In this document: positions 22,101-30,869 of the stretch, in pieces
Layout of the letters: each line of letters opens with the position of its first letter
Numbering within the stretch: position 1 is the stretch's first letter
Assembly: GCF_003589595.1 (NCBI RefSeq)
Contig: NW_020655294.1
Coordinates: forward strand, 2,611,815 to 2,675,814
Length of the DNA stretch: 64,000 nt
Origin: Hyposmocoma kahamanoa
Lineage: Eukaryota; Arthropoda; Insecta; Lepidoptera; Cosmopterigidae
Direction: 5' to 3'
The notes under the pieces: generated by a model
The model's database searches: none
What the model was told of the DNA's origin: nothing
The model's input: only the letters and a program-made list of their open reading frames with translations
Program-made: the position numbers and the translations under genes

Positions 22101-22590
22101 TGCCATGGATACACACATTGACAACTACAAATTACATCCAAATTCACGAGAGATAAATTTACGCCTTACAAATATTTCTACCTGCCCGGGAATCGAACCC
22201 GAGACCTCTGCGTGGCTGTCCAGCATGGTAACCGTTTGGCCACGGAGGCAGTGAAATTGCTTTTTACTATTTATTATCTTTCATAATAACCTACCATAGT
22301 TCCATTATGATCACAGACATTAAGTTATAGCTCTTAAGTAAAATTCCATTTCACTAAAAAATAGGCGCTTTGTCGTCGAGTTGCGGACACCAGCACCAAG
22401 ACCCGTTGCACCAAGTACCAAGTAAGTCACTATAGTATTTGTCACAAAATTTTGGTCAAACTTGATAAATAAATTTACATAAATTAATTACTCACGTAAT
22501 TCTCTCTTTGAGGAACTCGACCCAGTCTTCCTGCACCAAGTGGTCTTGCCTGTCGACGTCGAAAAGTCGGAAGATCCTCTCCAGCAGATC
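10728..22590 (-). CDS. Nox5: NADPH oxidase 5-like, calcium-dependent superoxide generator (5' end missing)
   Basis: Membrane flavocytochrome that passes electrons from NADPH through FAD and two haems to oxygen. Fourteen exons join in phase with splice consensus throughout and give 1046 residues plus stop. Canonical EF-hand loops are at residues 79-90, 154-165 and 190-201, with degenerate ones at 11-22 and 232-244. Haem ligands fit H379/H393 and H472/H485. HPFTISSAP (562-570) is the FAD motif. DGPYGA (847-852), GIGVTPF (869-875) and FYCGPP (1019-1024) are NADPH-site motifs, and the chain ends in the aromatic F1046. EF-hands with a NOX core, and no peroxidase domain in the traced part, point to NOX5 rather than DUOX. 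A basic, Ser-rich stretch of about 230 residues separates the FAD and NADPH halves. The start codon and first exon(s) were not found. Confidence 0.93.
11146..11290 (-). repeat. A-repeat copy in Nox5 intron
   Basis: Contains TGCGCCTGATGGTTAGC, AGAGCTTTAAATCGCAAAGA and CGCCCGTCACCCTGAGACAT. It lies in the last intron. Confidence 0.8.
11550..11753 (-). CDS. Nox5: Nox5 exon m
   Basis: Residues 914-981, with VDFFWINREQRSFEWFVSLL and MYITSALQR, a block highly typical of NOX5 C-terminal domains. Acceptor TTTCAG, donor GTAAGA, both phase 0. Confidence 0.95.
12088..12297 (-). CDS. Nox5: Nox5 exon l (NADPH-binding; GC donor)
   Basis: Residues 844-913: IFLDGPYGA, then IAAGIGVTPFASILQSIMYR, and a CPKC pair. 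It ends AAGAAG followed by GCGAGT. A GC donor at 12086-12087 is the only site that keeps the frame into the next exon; the nearby GT would shift it. Confidence 0.92.
12588..12625. repeat. Perfect palindrome, 17 bp arms
   Basis: Arms 12588-12604 and 12609-12625 pair perfectly around a 4-base loop. Partial pairing continues outward (CGT/ACG). It lies in a Nox5 intron. Confidence 0.9.
12837..13015 (-). CDS. Nox5: Nox5 exon k (rest of regulatory insert)
   Basis: Residues 784-843, rich in Ser, Lys and Arg (ARRRLSKSLSPDKD) and ending GKPLE before the NADPH domain. The 5' boundary is the least certain in the gene: AG at 13016-13017 (CAGCAAG then TACG) is the only nearby acceptor that keeps phase 1, and its pyrimidine tract is poor. 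A skipped microexon is possible. Confidence 0.8.
13274..14225 (-). CDS. Nox5: Nox5 exon j (second haem pair, FAD domain, start of insert)
   Basis: At 952 bp, the largest exon, residues 467-783. H472 and H485 complete the haem ligands. HPFTISSAP at 562-570 binds FAD, and HIRGVGEWTNRLY follows. From about 610 the sequence turns hydrophilic and basic (SRRKGS, NAKKRS, EKSRSMPDV), with no resemblance to a folded NOX segment. Donor GTAAGA, phase 1. Confidence 0.95.
14379..14572 (-). CDS. Nox5: Nox5 exon i (extracellular loop and fourth helix)
   Basis: Residues 402-466. YEWLLTERPGLFGLVGG and NPTGVALVVILLVMYVCSQP encode the loop and helix before the second haem pair. Acceptor CACAG, donor GTAAAA, ends in phase 0. 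Confidence 0.94.
14882..15070 (-). CDS. Nox5: Nox5 exon h (first haem-ligand pair)
   Basis: Residues 339-401. GQCLNFNCAW begins the second helix. H379 and H393, 13 residues apart on one helix, fit the haem pair of NOX enzymes. CpG-rich codon use stands out from the AT-rich introns. Donor GTGAGT, phase 1. Confidence 0.95.
15417..15643 (-). CDS. Nox5: Nox5 exon g (first transmembrane helix)
   Basis: Residues 263-338. A proline-rich linker is followed by the hydrophobic segment YVFVIYLLLFFLVNIGLFVA and ends ILARACG, leading into the haem domain. Acceptor CCCCACAG, donor GTAAGT, phase 1. Confidence 0.94.
16502..16712 (-). CDS. Nox5: Nox5 exon f (fourth and fifth EF-hands)
   Basis: Completes the canonical loop DLDGDGLIQHRE (190-201) across the splice. 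A last loop, DADTERRGAITYE (232-244), has one extra residue and is non-canonical. Acceptor TTTTTAG, donor GTAACG, phase 2. Confidence 0.92.
17151..17301 (-). CDS. Nox5: Nox5 exon e (EF-hand)
   Basis: Residues 143-192. PFFTERVFQIF leads into the canonical loop DEDDSGTISLQE (154-165). The start of the next loop (DLD) closes the exon in phase 1. Acceptor CCCCAG, donor GTGAGT. Confidence 0.94.
17660..17950 (+). repeat. Interspersed repeat copy in Nox5 intron
   Basis: Starts near GCCGACTTCAAAAAATGGAG and carries GGAAAGGGGGTACCTCAG and TTCCACCTCTAAGGGTGG, shared with 7735-7880. It is non-coding. Confidence 0.65.
18197..18317 (-). CDS. Nox5: Nox5 exon d
   Basis: Residues 102-142, with HSVDWLEDLFKR and QFQRIVVSKN, the linker helices before the next EF-hand. 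Acceptor TCCAG, donor GTAAGT, ends in phase 0. Confidence 0.9.
18640..18850 (-). mobile_element. LINE reverse transcriptase fragment in Nox5 intron
   Basis: An open frame contains AYYAFTHSRLDYGIALWGNC and HQNKYLRILTN, the signature of non-LTR reverse transcriptase C-terminal regions (the HSxLxYGIxLWG block). Same strand as Nox5. Confidence 0.7.
18872..19105 (+). mobile_element. SINE-B, full-length copy with (ATT)n tail
   Basis: The head reads like a tRNA, with box A (TGGCCGAACGG) and box B (GGTTCGATTCC) RNA polymerase III promoter elements. A unique body (GTGTGTGTCCATGGCACCCG) and an (ATT)n tail at 19074-19104 follow. It lies in a Nox5 intron, antisense to the gene. Confidence 0.92.
19185..19400 (-). 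repeat. A-repeat copy in Nox5 intron
   Basis: Runs from GCTTTAAATCGCAAAGATCT to CAAGGAGTTCC and includes TTACCGCTTGGCGG. The part beginning GACGGGACGAAC is missing. Confidence 0.82.
19555..19652 (-). CDS. Nox5: Nox5 exon c (canonical EF-hand)
   Basis: Residues 70-101. The loop DKDGDGFATADE (79-90) has all calcium-ligand positions. Acceptor TTTCAG, donor GTAAAT after AGTAGTAG, phase 2. Confidence 0.92.
20640..21360 (-). mobile_element. 5'-truncated LINE, sense-oriented, beside a Nox5 splice donor
   Basis: Encodes GILLWGNAADINKI, RAVRAIYNLGPRVSLRDR and, after breaks, IRVYNKIPVDIQNLP. A 3' UTR and an AAATAAAGATTATTTTGAAT tail follow. It belongs to the family seen at 395-1000. The 5' junction is about 15 bases from the donor of exon b. 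Confidence 0.85.
21374..21485 (-). CDS. Nox5: Nox5 exon b
   Basis: Residues 32-69, including DFVEQVESVAYVLCG, the helical partner of the first EF-hand. Acceptor ACAG, donor GTAAGT, ends in phase 0. The reading frame stays open past the donor into an adjacent LINE (20640-21360). Confidence 0.88.
22045..22252 (-). mobile_element. SINE-B copy in Nox5 intron
   Basis: Reverse-strand copy with tail AATAATAA at its low-coordinate end, body CGCGGGTGCCATGG, box B complement GGGAATCGAACC and head TTTGGCCACGGAGGCAGT. Confidence 0.9.
22496..22590 (-). CDS. Nox5: Nox5 exon a (degenerate first EF-hand)
   Basis: Starts in phase 0 after a CAG acceptor and ends phase 2 before GTGAGT. It encodes residues 1-31 of the traced protein. 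The loop at 11-22 (DVDRQDHLVQED) departs from the calcium-binding consensus, so it probably binds calcium weakly or not at all. Confidence 0.88.
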
Positions 22591-23245
22591 CTGGAAACAT
22601 CACAACACCAAACTTTCAAATAGAGAGATAAATATGTACATTTTCAATCCATTTCACTGTGATTTCTTTAAACAAACTACGTTTTCATACAGTAATAACT
22701 TAGTTTAATTCCTTTGTTAACTTTATTTGTAATTGATCCATACGTGTTATAAACAATTCGAAGTAATTCTACCCTCATTTTTTTTCTTTGACAGGTGCAC
22801 TTACGTATCGAGTTCTATTGGTTACACATTGAATATAAAACTATTTTTTGGATCAATCGATTGATCTATCACCCGTGACTATAAATTATGACCTGTAAAG
22901 GGGACAAATCGATAATTTACTTGAAAAACCAAACATAAGCGATTTGGATACGAAAAAATTGCTTTATTTGAAGGTGCAGTTACTATGAAATTGAAAACCC
23001 ATTATGTAAGGACTTGGTTTTTTTTTAATTCTCATGTGAAAACCTTTCACACGAGAGGCGGCCATTTTGTAATAAATAAAAGAGCGTCACTAATTTTGAA
23101 AAAAACAAACAAGGAATGTCACGATAATGACCAGCATTATTCGTATTTTCGAATGGTCGTAAGTGATTACTTTTCAGCCGATACTCGTATCTTCAATGAA
23201 GGGGTTATTTTTGAGTTAGGTATCTTAGACACTGTTTAAATGTGA
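22591..23245. other. Unassigned sequence upstream of the first traced Nox5 exon
   Basis: I searched both strands for an in-phase exon with EF-hand or start-codon features and found none. Open frames here are short and AT-biased. Confidence 0.4.
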
Positions 23246-23248
23246 TCA

Positions 23249-23373
23249 TAAGGCTGATTACACACGGCGCCGCGTAACAAAGGTACCTTGGCCGCTGCGG
23301 TGCCACAGTTGTAACGCCCTTGCATGTTTACACACCTTCATACACTGCTGCGTGCTGCCTGTAATCAGCCTTA
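23249..23373. mobile_element. MITE, 125 bp, 14 bp inverted repeats
   Basis: TAAGGCTGATTACA at 23249-23262 is the exact reverse complement of 23360-23373. The trinucleotide TCA flanks both sides (23246-23248, 23374-23376), consistent with a 3-bp target duplication. The interior is GC-rich. The ends resemble those at 27154-27784. Confidence 0.8.
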
Positions 23374-23376
23374 TCA

Positions 23377-24310
23377 TTAACCTATTGTCTTCCACTGTTG
23401 AGCACGAGTGTCTTATCTTTAGGCTGTTAGCAGGCATTGCTACTAAAAATTCATAAATGTACGTAACCTAGAAATTAAAGCCAGTTTGGCTACATGCCGC
23501 TATTGGAATTGAAATTGTTGATCTAAAAGCACCCGTTCTCCCTCTGGACTAACACCAATCTACAAACGAAATATGAAACCCAAAATAGAACAAAATAGAA
23601 CTAATGATGAATGAGCGTGCTCTCAGACAGAGATGTCAAGATAATGTCCGTTTAATGTTCATTAGGCCGAAACGAGCGGCGGTGAAGTTTATTCCCATCT
23701 GATCCCCTCTAAATTTTGCAAATCCTAACGGATTTCCTCACTGTTTTGTAAGGTAACTACAGTCAAGAGAAAAGGAAATTTATTGAGCAATTGTGGTCAA
23801 ATGTTATAATTATCGCAACAATCAAATTTTTTTGTGGTAAGTAATTAATATTGACATTGCAAGTTACAAGTAACAAAAATAAGTCTTAAGTAATATTTAC
23901 AATCTAAGTTTAATGTTTTAATTGTCACAGACATAATACGCTAAATAAAATACAGTACAACCATCAAATATATTTTCTTGTTGACTGTATCACAGTACCT
24001 ACCAAAAATAAACTTGTAAGTGCCAGGGTATCAGGTGGGAATAAAATATTAATATTTATTGTTGAGCCCCTGCATTAGAAATCTGATGCAATAGAAAAAA
24101 ATATGAAATAAAACGGATCCCCCAAGGGATCAACTGGGAATAACCCGGCGGTGGGGTTAACGAGGCGTAGGTGACGCGCGACCGTGTTAAATCATTTGTC
24201 GGATTTGAGACGGACTGTGTTGAGATACGTGAAGTGTTTATTCGATTAAATTAACTCTGTTCCGCTTGACGCCAAATTTATATAGGAAGTGAATTTTTGT
24301 TACCATAATG
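23377..24310. other. Unassigned stretch
   Basis: No coding exon, RNA gene or recognisable repeat was seen. A short GC-rich segment lies at 24118-24180. Confidence 0.45.
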
Positions 24311-24314
24311 TAAA

Positions 24315-24385
24315 AAGCCGTGATAACTGGCTACCTAAAAGGAAAGAGAGCGTCGTAGGTTCGAATCCGGACATGCATCTTGAAT
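24315..24385 (+). mobile_element. tRNA-like SINE head, decayed (SINE-D)
   Basis: Begins GCCGTGATAACTGG and carries the box B-like GTAGGTTCGAATCCGG. It resembles the minus-strand copy at 36358-36448. Box A is degraded. Confidence 0.55.
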
Positions 24386-24412
24386 TTTTCGAGAGTTATG
24401 TGCGTAATATCA

Positions 24413-24515
24413 ACTGCCTTCGTGGCTGAACTGTTGCCACGCTGGACTACCATGCAGAGGTCCTGAGTTCGATTTCCGAGCCGGGAGGAATAATTATACG
24501 GCCTACGTTGCGGGG
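24413..24515 (+). mobile_element. SINE-B copy, head only
   Basis: CTGCCTTCGTGGCTGAACTG through GAGTTCGATTTCCGAGCC and GGGAGGAATAATTATACGGCCTAC. The body and tail are missing. Confidence 0.8.
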
Positions 24516-24539
24516 CCATAAGCGAAAATTAACCATGAG

Positions 24540-24690
24540 CATTTCGGTGAAGGTGAACATTATAATAAAACCTGTACGCCGAAGAAGGTTCACAGCGGTC
24601 GGAAAACCTGTGAAGTCCCTAACGTTGGGCCAGCGTGGCGGACTATGAGAGAGTATACCAGTGCCCAACAGTGGGACGTAAATTAAGTAT
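24540..24690 (-). repeat. Interspersed repeat, shared with 60745-60850
   Basis: On this strand the AACGTTGGGCCAGCGTGGCG and CAACAGTGGGACG blocks match, in reverse orientation, the TGCTGG...CACGCTGGCC arrangement at 60745-60850. It looks like a LINE 3' UTR-type repeat. Confidence 0.45.
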
Positions 24691-25380
24691 GGACCTCTCA
24701 GTTGGATAACATACGCTCCCCCACTGGGCTTCCACTCTTAGAAGCAATTAATAATTAATATAACATGCAAACAGGCGTTACGTAACCGCCATTTCACTGT
24801 CTATTAACAATCAAGTGACAGCTGCGACACCTCTTGACCACAAAATCATTTGAACTTTCTATTTGCTTAACCGACGAATAAAATTTCAAATTGAGCCTAT
24901 TTGCTTTTAATTGAGAACTTCAGTTAATTTGATTGTGTATTCGGCATCTTGTAATTTTTTTTTATTAAAACCACTCGATACTTTTTTACAGGTGTCGTAA
25001 TCAGCGGCTATGGGAAATATCCAGGAGATGGGCTACAACGGTTCTCAACGTTCTCCTTCCTCGAAAAGATCCATGACAAAAAGTCTTTTAATGTTGATAA
25101 TTTTCTTACCTAGCAAAATGTCATTAAAGATTTCTTCGGAAACCTAAATTCCAATATATAACTAAACACTACACTCTTAGGGCACAGCTTAGGTCATACT
25201 AACACGGATCTAGACCTAGGACATGTACAACATATTATTATAACGTGTGCATAATTTCAGTATTATCAAGGTGGGAGATAATTTTATAGAGCCAATAAAG
25301 CTTTTAAGGCTCCTTTCGCCTTAATTCTTATCACTATCATTACTTATCATCATCATAACAATATCACTATCACTAGAATA
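24691..25380. other. Unassigned stretch
   Basis: No supported feature. Short ATC/ATT-rich runs occur at 25330-25370. Confidence 0.45.
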
Positions 25381-25430
25381 TGATCCGTAATACAACCAGA
25401 GCCCGGTGGCTCTGGTTGTATTACGGATCA
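25381..25430. repeat. Perfect palindrome, 23 bp arms with 4-base loop
   Basis: Arms 25381-25403 and 25408-25430 are exact reverse complements around CGGT. The mixed base composition makes a chance origin unlikely. Confidence 0.95.
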
Positions 25431-25649
25431 GAAACAGAAACAGCGCCATCACGCCATCATCAAACCGAAGTACAGATGAATTGTGTTTCATCAGCCAATA
25501 GTGTTGTGTTATTATGACGCGGCTGCGTTGATTGGTTGAAATAAAGAAATGCTATTGGTTAATGAAACAAAGCTCTTCTCCATTATAGTTTGGTAAGTTA
25601 TAAGGATAAATACAAGATCCAAAGGGATTCGAGACGTTCACTTCTGAAA

Positions 25650-25965
25650 TTGAGAAACAAACGTTCTTTTTTATGACATATAGTACGCATTTGACTTTTA
25701 TCTCACCTGATGGGAAGTGACGGTTAGGTCGACGACGGAGCATGCACGCCTAAATAATGCCTATTCACTCTCGCCTAAAAGGTCTAAGTTATACCGTTCA
25801 GGGAACAAGTCTGCAGGGAATTCCACTCCATAGCCGTTTGCCATATAAATGTGGAAACTTAACGCTTCGTGCCTTGGAATTTTAACAACATAAGGGGTGG
25901 AACCCAAGTCTACATCTAGCCGTTCTTTCACTGGGCTTTCATTAAGTAACCTAATCAACTTTAAA
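25650..25965 (-). mobile_element. LINE 3' fragment
   Basis: Encodes GVEFPADLFPERYNLDLL, close to NSLPADLFPERYNLGLF in the plus-strand copy at 38870-39470. The 3' UTR lies at lower coordinates. Confidence 0.75.
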
Positions 25966-25969
25966 TAAA

Positions 25970-27150
25970 AAAATCACACTTAAACATAACTTCTTTTTAA
26001 TCTTTCAAATAAGCTCAAGTAACTAAAGAAAGACTTTATAAAATAACTCAACACGTATTATGATTTCATCATCTACAAAACTTTTCATCTGACATCAGTC
26101 ACGCGTATAGAGAACCTTATAATAATCGTTACACACGACCCAATTAGTCGGCCGATAAATGATAGCTGTTAGCATAATCGCTTTAAACGTATCGGGGCTA
26201 GAAATGTGCCTCCAGCGACCTCTATGTGTTCAACGTGGGTTATACATACCGACGTGAAGGTTGGTGAACCTTATAATTATTGAGCATGTTCGAAATGTTC
26301 TGAGTAAGTAACTATGTTCGTGAATTTGTCTTATTATACACAACGGAATCAGAATGAGTACAGATGGAGCATCACAATAAAATCGACTTAAGAATGTAGT
26401 GATGTCCCCTCAGCACCGGCTGTTCCTTAAGTCGTCTTCACAAAGTCATAATTATGTTTACTGTGCTATAAACGTGCTTCTGTAATGTGATTCTTGTTGA
26501 TATTCAATATCTTCATTTACGATGTTTAAAATAATGGTGAAACAAAAACTTTTCTCTAAAAGTTAACGCAGTTTTTGCGTATTTAATCGACAATATCTAT
26601 AAGAATAAGTTTAGCACTTACCACGTGTTTCTGCCTATGACTTTTAAAACAAATTTTCTAATTGATTATGCGAGCAAATGTGAATTTATATATTTTTCTC
26701 AAGGGTCTCTACCTGCTTTTGTAAATTATGTCTGCTCCTATGAAATAAATTTAGATTTTTAAAAAAAACTGGAATTGACCAGTGCTACAGTTCAAAGGTT
26801 TTCAATAATTTTCAGTCGAACTTTTGAATTTCATTTAAAAGGGGCAACACTAACCTGAAAAGACATAACTTCAATGCTTTGCGTCAATGTATCCACGTTG
26901 GCTGTTATAACGTCTATTAACATAAACATTAATCAATGTATGTAGTTTTAGTAGGTACCGCTAGATGGCGTGGAACCATTTTTATGTTTATCTAAAACAC
27001 GCATGTTGTTATTGAAATTGTATTAATTGTCGAGTGATTTATTTTAGAACTTTGCTATGAATCTAACGCTTTATCACAGTCGGTTCGAAACTAAAGCTTA
27101 GTCAAGGGTTCTTCAGTGTGGCATGTGTATTATAAATTTAAAATATAACC
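25970..27150. other. Unassigned AT-rich stretch
   Basis: Nothing coding or repetitive could be supported by eye on either strand. Confidence 0.45.
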
Positions 27151-27153
27151 AGA

Positions 27154-27784
27154 TAAGGCGATTAACACACTGCACCGCGCCCCGCGACGGAGCGCGGAGC
27201 TGCGTTTTTTAACGTTGTACTGAAGTAACTCAGTTTGTGTGGAAAACACACGCCGTTGAACACACTGACGACTCTTCTCCGCGCGGTTTTACCGCGCCCC
27301 CGCGCGGAGGGGCGCGGCGAACCGCACGGAATGGCACACTGTACTCCACCCTACCGCGCAGATTTTTAATCAATTTGTGTCTTATTCCAGTAATTGTCAT
27401 TCGGACGTTCCCTAACAAATAATCAAAGGATTTTATCTCCATATTTTCTTAAATCTTTGTAATGAAGTTGAAGAATGTTATCTTCGGTGTCTTTTTATTT
27501 GAGTAAACAAAAACAATCGACAGTATAACTGCAGCGTCCGGAATGAGTTCTGTATTATTAACCATTCTTGTCAAAGAAGGATATTAGCTACACGTGCAAT
27601 CACTACAGCGATCAACTACAAAGCGAGTACTTTGAGTGGCGTGGGGCCGCTGCGCTAGACCGCTGCCCCCGCGCAGATTAAACTGCGGCTGCGCGTTGAC
27701 GCAAATCTGCGTCTCCGCTACCGCGCGCGTGATTCCGCGTCTGTCGTTTAACACCTCCAATCTTTTATATTTAATATCGCCTTA
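27154..27784. mobile_element. GC-rich MITE-like element
   Basis: Starts TAAGGCGATTAACACA and ends in the complement TCGCCTTA. The right end seems to carry about 20 extra AT-rich bases inside the repeat before TTAAACGACAG resumes. The interior is packed with CCGCG/CGCGG words, in sharp contrast to the flanks. It shares its terminal design with the MITE at 23249-23373. No coding capacity was seen; open frames in it are compositional artefacts. Confidence 0.6.
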
Positions 27785-27789
27785 TAAAG

Positions 27790-28635
27790 GCATCATCGAT
27801 TGGATATACCTTGTGGAACCAGAACCCTATAAGGAAAATCCACGGAAAACGTCGACTAACACAAGTTCCTTAGTATATAAAAAAATTAAAATAATAAAGA
27901 TGCCTAAATGTTCGTTCACTTGTATTTCATTCTTATGGCCTGCGTGTATTCCCAATATAACATTGTAAGTACAAGCAAATGCGAGGGCGTGAGAGCATAC
28001 GTGTACCTGTGGCAACCACAAACATCCACAAACACGGCCAGAAGTGGTAAGTTTTGTCACGATATCCGGCCACAGTAGATTATCTGGTTTGATCGTAGAT
28101 CGTGTTGCGTGTACGTTTTGATGGGTTTGACGTGAGAACGTGTTTTTGATAATGTATTATCGTATTTTATGATTATTTAACGACATGAGTTTATATTATG
28201 ACATAATTTTTTCAACATTGAAGACTTGGTATAGAAAAAGTGTGAAGAAAATTGAGTTCTATAATCGTTTTAATCGTAGATAGTAATTTGAATTTATTCT
28301 TCTGCCGTATAGTATAAATGTAAATGTCTGGAACTTTGTTTTACACGGTGAGAGAGGTCGACAGTCGTAATCCAGTGGGAAAACCGTTACTTCTAAAATA
28401 TGAGGCCTCCATTTCGAATCCCTACAGCGGCATGTATCTTTGACTTCAATTCCTAAGTTACGTCCATTAGTGAATGTTTACTACTAAACACAATATTGCT
28501 CGCTATAGAGGAAGGAAAACCACAACAAACATCAATGGGCCCGCGAGATAGAAATTCAATATGGTTCTAGTACATGACAGAAACCATTTCGCTACCCCAT
28601 TCGCATCAGACTTAATATATTTTTTTTGTTACTGT
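27790..28635. other. Unassigned stretch
   Basis: No gene or repeat identified, apart from a faint tRNA-SINE-like block near 28375-28450 (CCAGTGGGAAAACCGTTAC, TTTCGAATCCC). Confidence 0.4.
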
Positions 28636-28639
28636 TGAT

Positions 28640-28990
28640 TTGGCCTTTTATAAGGACATTTTCAATCTGATTGAGGTACATTAAGGTCGAATTTTCCACA
28701 CGTTGCCTTCTACGTATGTTTTCATTCCACTATTACATATCCTTTCCATGTCACCAAACCACTAAAGTATTCCCTTTTCTATCATGGTCATTAAGTCATC
28801 TTCCATACTACAACGCTATTTGTTACACTTGTTTACGGTGTTGACCTCCTTTATCATCATCAAATCTTTTTATCATCCTCTTTTCCGGTTCCTGGTCATT
28901 TATTTTTAAAATTTTGAATCTTTCTCGAATTTCCTTTCCCTTCAGCATTCACTACCATCAAAATTCTAGAAACGAGAGGACGTGGCCATA
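28640..28990 (-). mobile_element. Decayed RTE-like LINE C-terminus
   Basis: On the minus strand the remnant YLNQIENVLIKGQI resembles YLDQIREVFEKGRVKS in the RTE-like copy at 57873-58170, and YLDQIGDIFKK at 56155-56330. It is heavily mutated. Confidence 0.4.
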
Positions 28991-29071
28991 AATCACAAAC
29001 CACCGTCATTTCCTTACTATAAAATTTCACGTCGATTAATATTAAACTATTTTTTTTATTTATAATACCAA

Positions 29072-29255
29072 ATGATGGGACGAACACGTCGTGTCTCTGA
29101 TGGTAAACGACACACCTGTCCATAACAGTTGCAGTGCCACTGAGAGCTTTAGATATAAAAAAAATCTCACACTACTGCTTGTCGACAGAGACAGAGAGAG
29201 GTAAGGTGGCAGTACTTCCCTGGACGAACTCTTACACAAGGCGCTCTACTGCTAA
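29072..29255 (-). repeat. A-repeat copy with internal deletion
   Basis: GATGGGACGAACACGTCGTG to AGAGCTTTAGAT, then jumps to CTGCTTGTCGACAG...GGTGGCAGTACTTCCCTGG. About 100 bases of the middle are missing. Confidence 0.78.
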
Positions 29256-29424
29256 ATATAAATATTTAGTTATATAGACTCTGTTGGGTCTTCTTTTTTC
29301 TTTTTTATCATCTCCTACAATAAATCTTGGGGACTCGAATCTTCTGCATTCTCTTTTCCCAAAGGCTAGCTTACACGCTATTCTTCGCTCTGTCTCTAAA
29401 AGTACACTACGAAATATATAGAAG

Positions 29425-29898
29425 GTGAACAAAGGAATTGGTGTAGCGTGTTACCATTGGTGTGTTTCGCGTGCAATTCTAGTAACCAGTAGTACCGGGG
29501 TGTCACCATATATGTTTTTGGTCGGTAGAGAATCCTTATGTGGTTCAGATATGGAATTGAAGATTAAATGTATCAATGTTGCGGAGAACTTGCAATTTAA
29601 GATTTTAAAACAAGCAGCGTTGATCGATGTTATTAAAGAACGAATAGTGAGGGCGCAGATAAAACAGAAGCGAAATTATGATAAGAAAGCAAAAGTAATT
29701 GTGTATCAGCCGGGAGACTTGGTAATGTTATATTGTCCTAGGAGGGTTTCCAACAGAAGTGTAAAGTTGGCTAGATTGTTTAAAGGGCCGTGTAGGGTAG
29801 TAGATCGGTTGAGTAAAGTTAATTATATTGTGAGAAGAATAGGTTTTTGGCAGACTAAAGCCACAGCCTCCTCCGCGGTTTGCTTGTTGGTAAAGTAG
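29425..29898 (+). pseudogene. Gypsy-type LTR retrotransposon integrase C-terminal fragment
   Basis: Contains the integrase-end signature STGVSPYMFLVGRE, then RNYDKKAKVIVYQPGDLVMLYC, RLFKGPCRVVDRLSK and NYIVRR, as in the C-terminal region of Gypsy-type pol. The catalytic core, reverse transcriptase and LTRs were not found, so it is an isolated remnant. The apparent ATG is not the protein's true start. Confidence 0.75.
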
Positions 29899-29989
29899 TA
29901 GCTTCCGTGCAGTATGTGGCTAGCCTATAGTAAAGGCTGATCACTTATGTAACTTGCTATCATAGGTAGGGCACCAGCTAGGGATGTTC

Positions 29990-30515
29990 ACCTCTTCAGT
30001 TGTGAGGAAGAGGGATGTAGTCTAGACTCTACTCTATGAGTAGAAATACTGTCTGAATGAATATAGATTTGTGTTTGGAATGTATTTAAAACATAGAATA
30101 GAAAAAAGAAGAACATCTTGGCAGTTCTAGAAGAAGCTTCCATGAATCAATATGTAAAATACGTAATAAATATCTATTTGTGAAGATAATACCAGTTTAT
30201 ATTTTACAGTACCTCTCGCTGCGCTACCTGAGCTACGTCCTATGCTATAGTATTCAAACACACTTTTGCCACTTCTGATACTAATGGATATAACGGCAGT
30301 CGTGGATTGAGTCATTACGTATATTATTTTCAATTATCCCAACGAGCAGCAATTGCCTCCATTACGTACTGCACCAAGTAATAGATGAAGTACGTCTTTC
30401 GTGCCTGCAGGGCGGACGCGTGCCGTAAAGCTATGACCGATGACGTCGTTAACCAAAGAATTCTACACTGCACAGATATGTATCTGCCTCAGTTGTGGCT
30501 TAGACCACCCTGTAC
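29990..30515. other. Unassigned stretch after the Gypsy fragment
   Basis: Could include LTR-related sequence, but no repeated pair is visible. No gene supported. Confidence 0.35.
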
Positions 30516-30519
30516 CTTT

Positions 30520-30665
30520 TACTAGATGCCCAGAATATAATCTTTGTCCTGCAGAAACGTGCGGTTAGGGCAATTTACAATCTGGCCCCCTCGAGTGTCT
30601 TTCAGAGAAATTTAATTAAATTAAACTCTTACACAAGCACCACAGTATATTTATGAAAATGTAAT
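30520..30665 (+). mobile_element. LINE fragment
   Basis: Reads ATAATCTTTGTCCTGCAGAA, GTGCGGTTAGGGCAATTTAC and TCTTACACAAGC, the plus-strand version of the segment encoding LQKRAVRAIYNL in the copy at 20640-21360. Confidence 0.7.
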
Positions 30666-30869
30666 ATAAGTTGACAAAAAAGTATTTTTTTGTTTAAAAT
30701 GGTTACATTTATATTATGAGAAATAAAAACTGACTGAGACTGTCCTTGACTGTCGTTTTCCCAGTCTCCTGTACAAAAGGTTCCGTTCACAACTTGTTGG
30801 TTCTATCACACGATATCATAAAAAAAAATCAATTTTTGAATGGTAAGTAATTAATTAATCTGCGATCAG

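Noticed and set aside
27230..27442. Overlapping open frames in GC-rich sequence on both strands
   Set aside because: They follow from the CCGCG-rich composition of a MITE-like element, with no splice or homology support.
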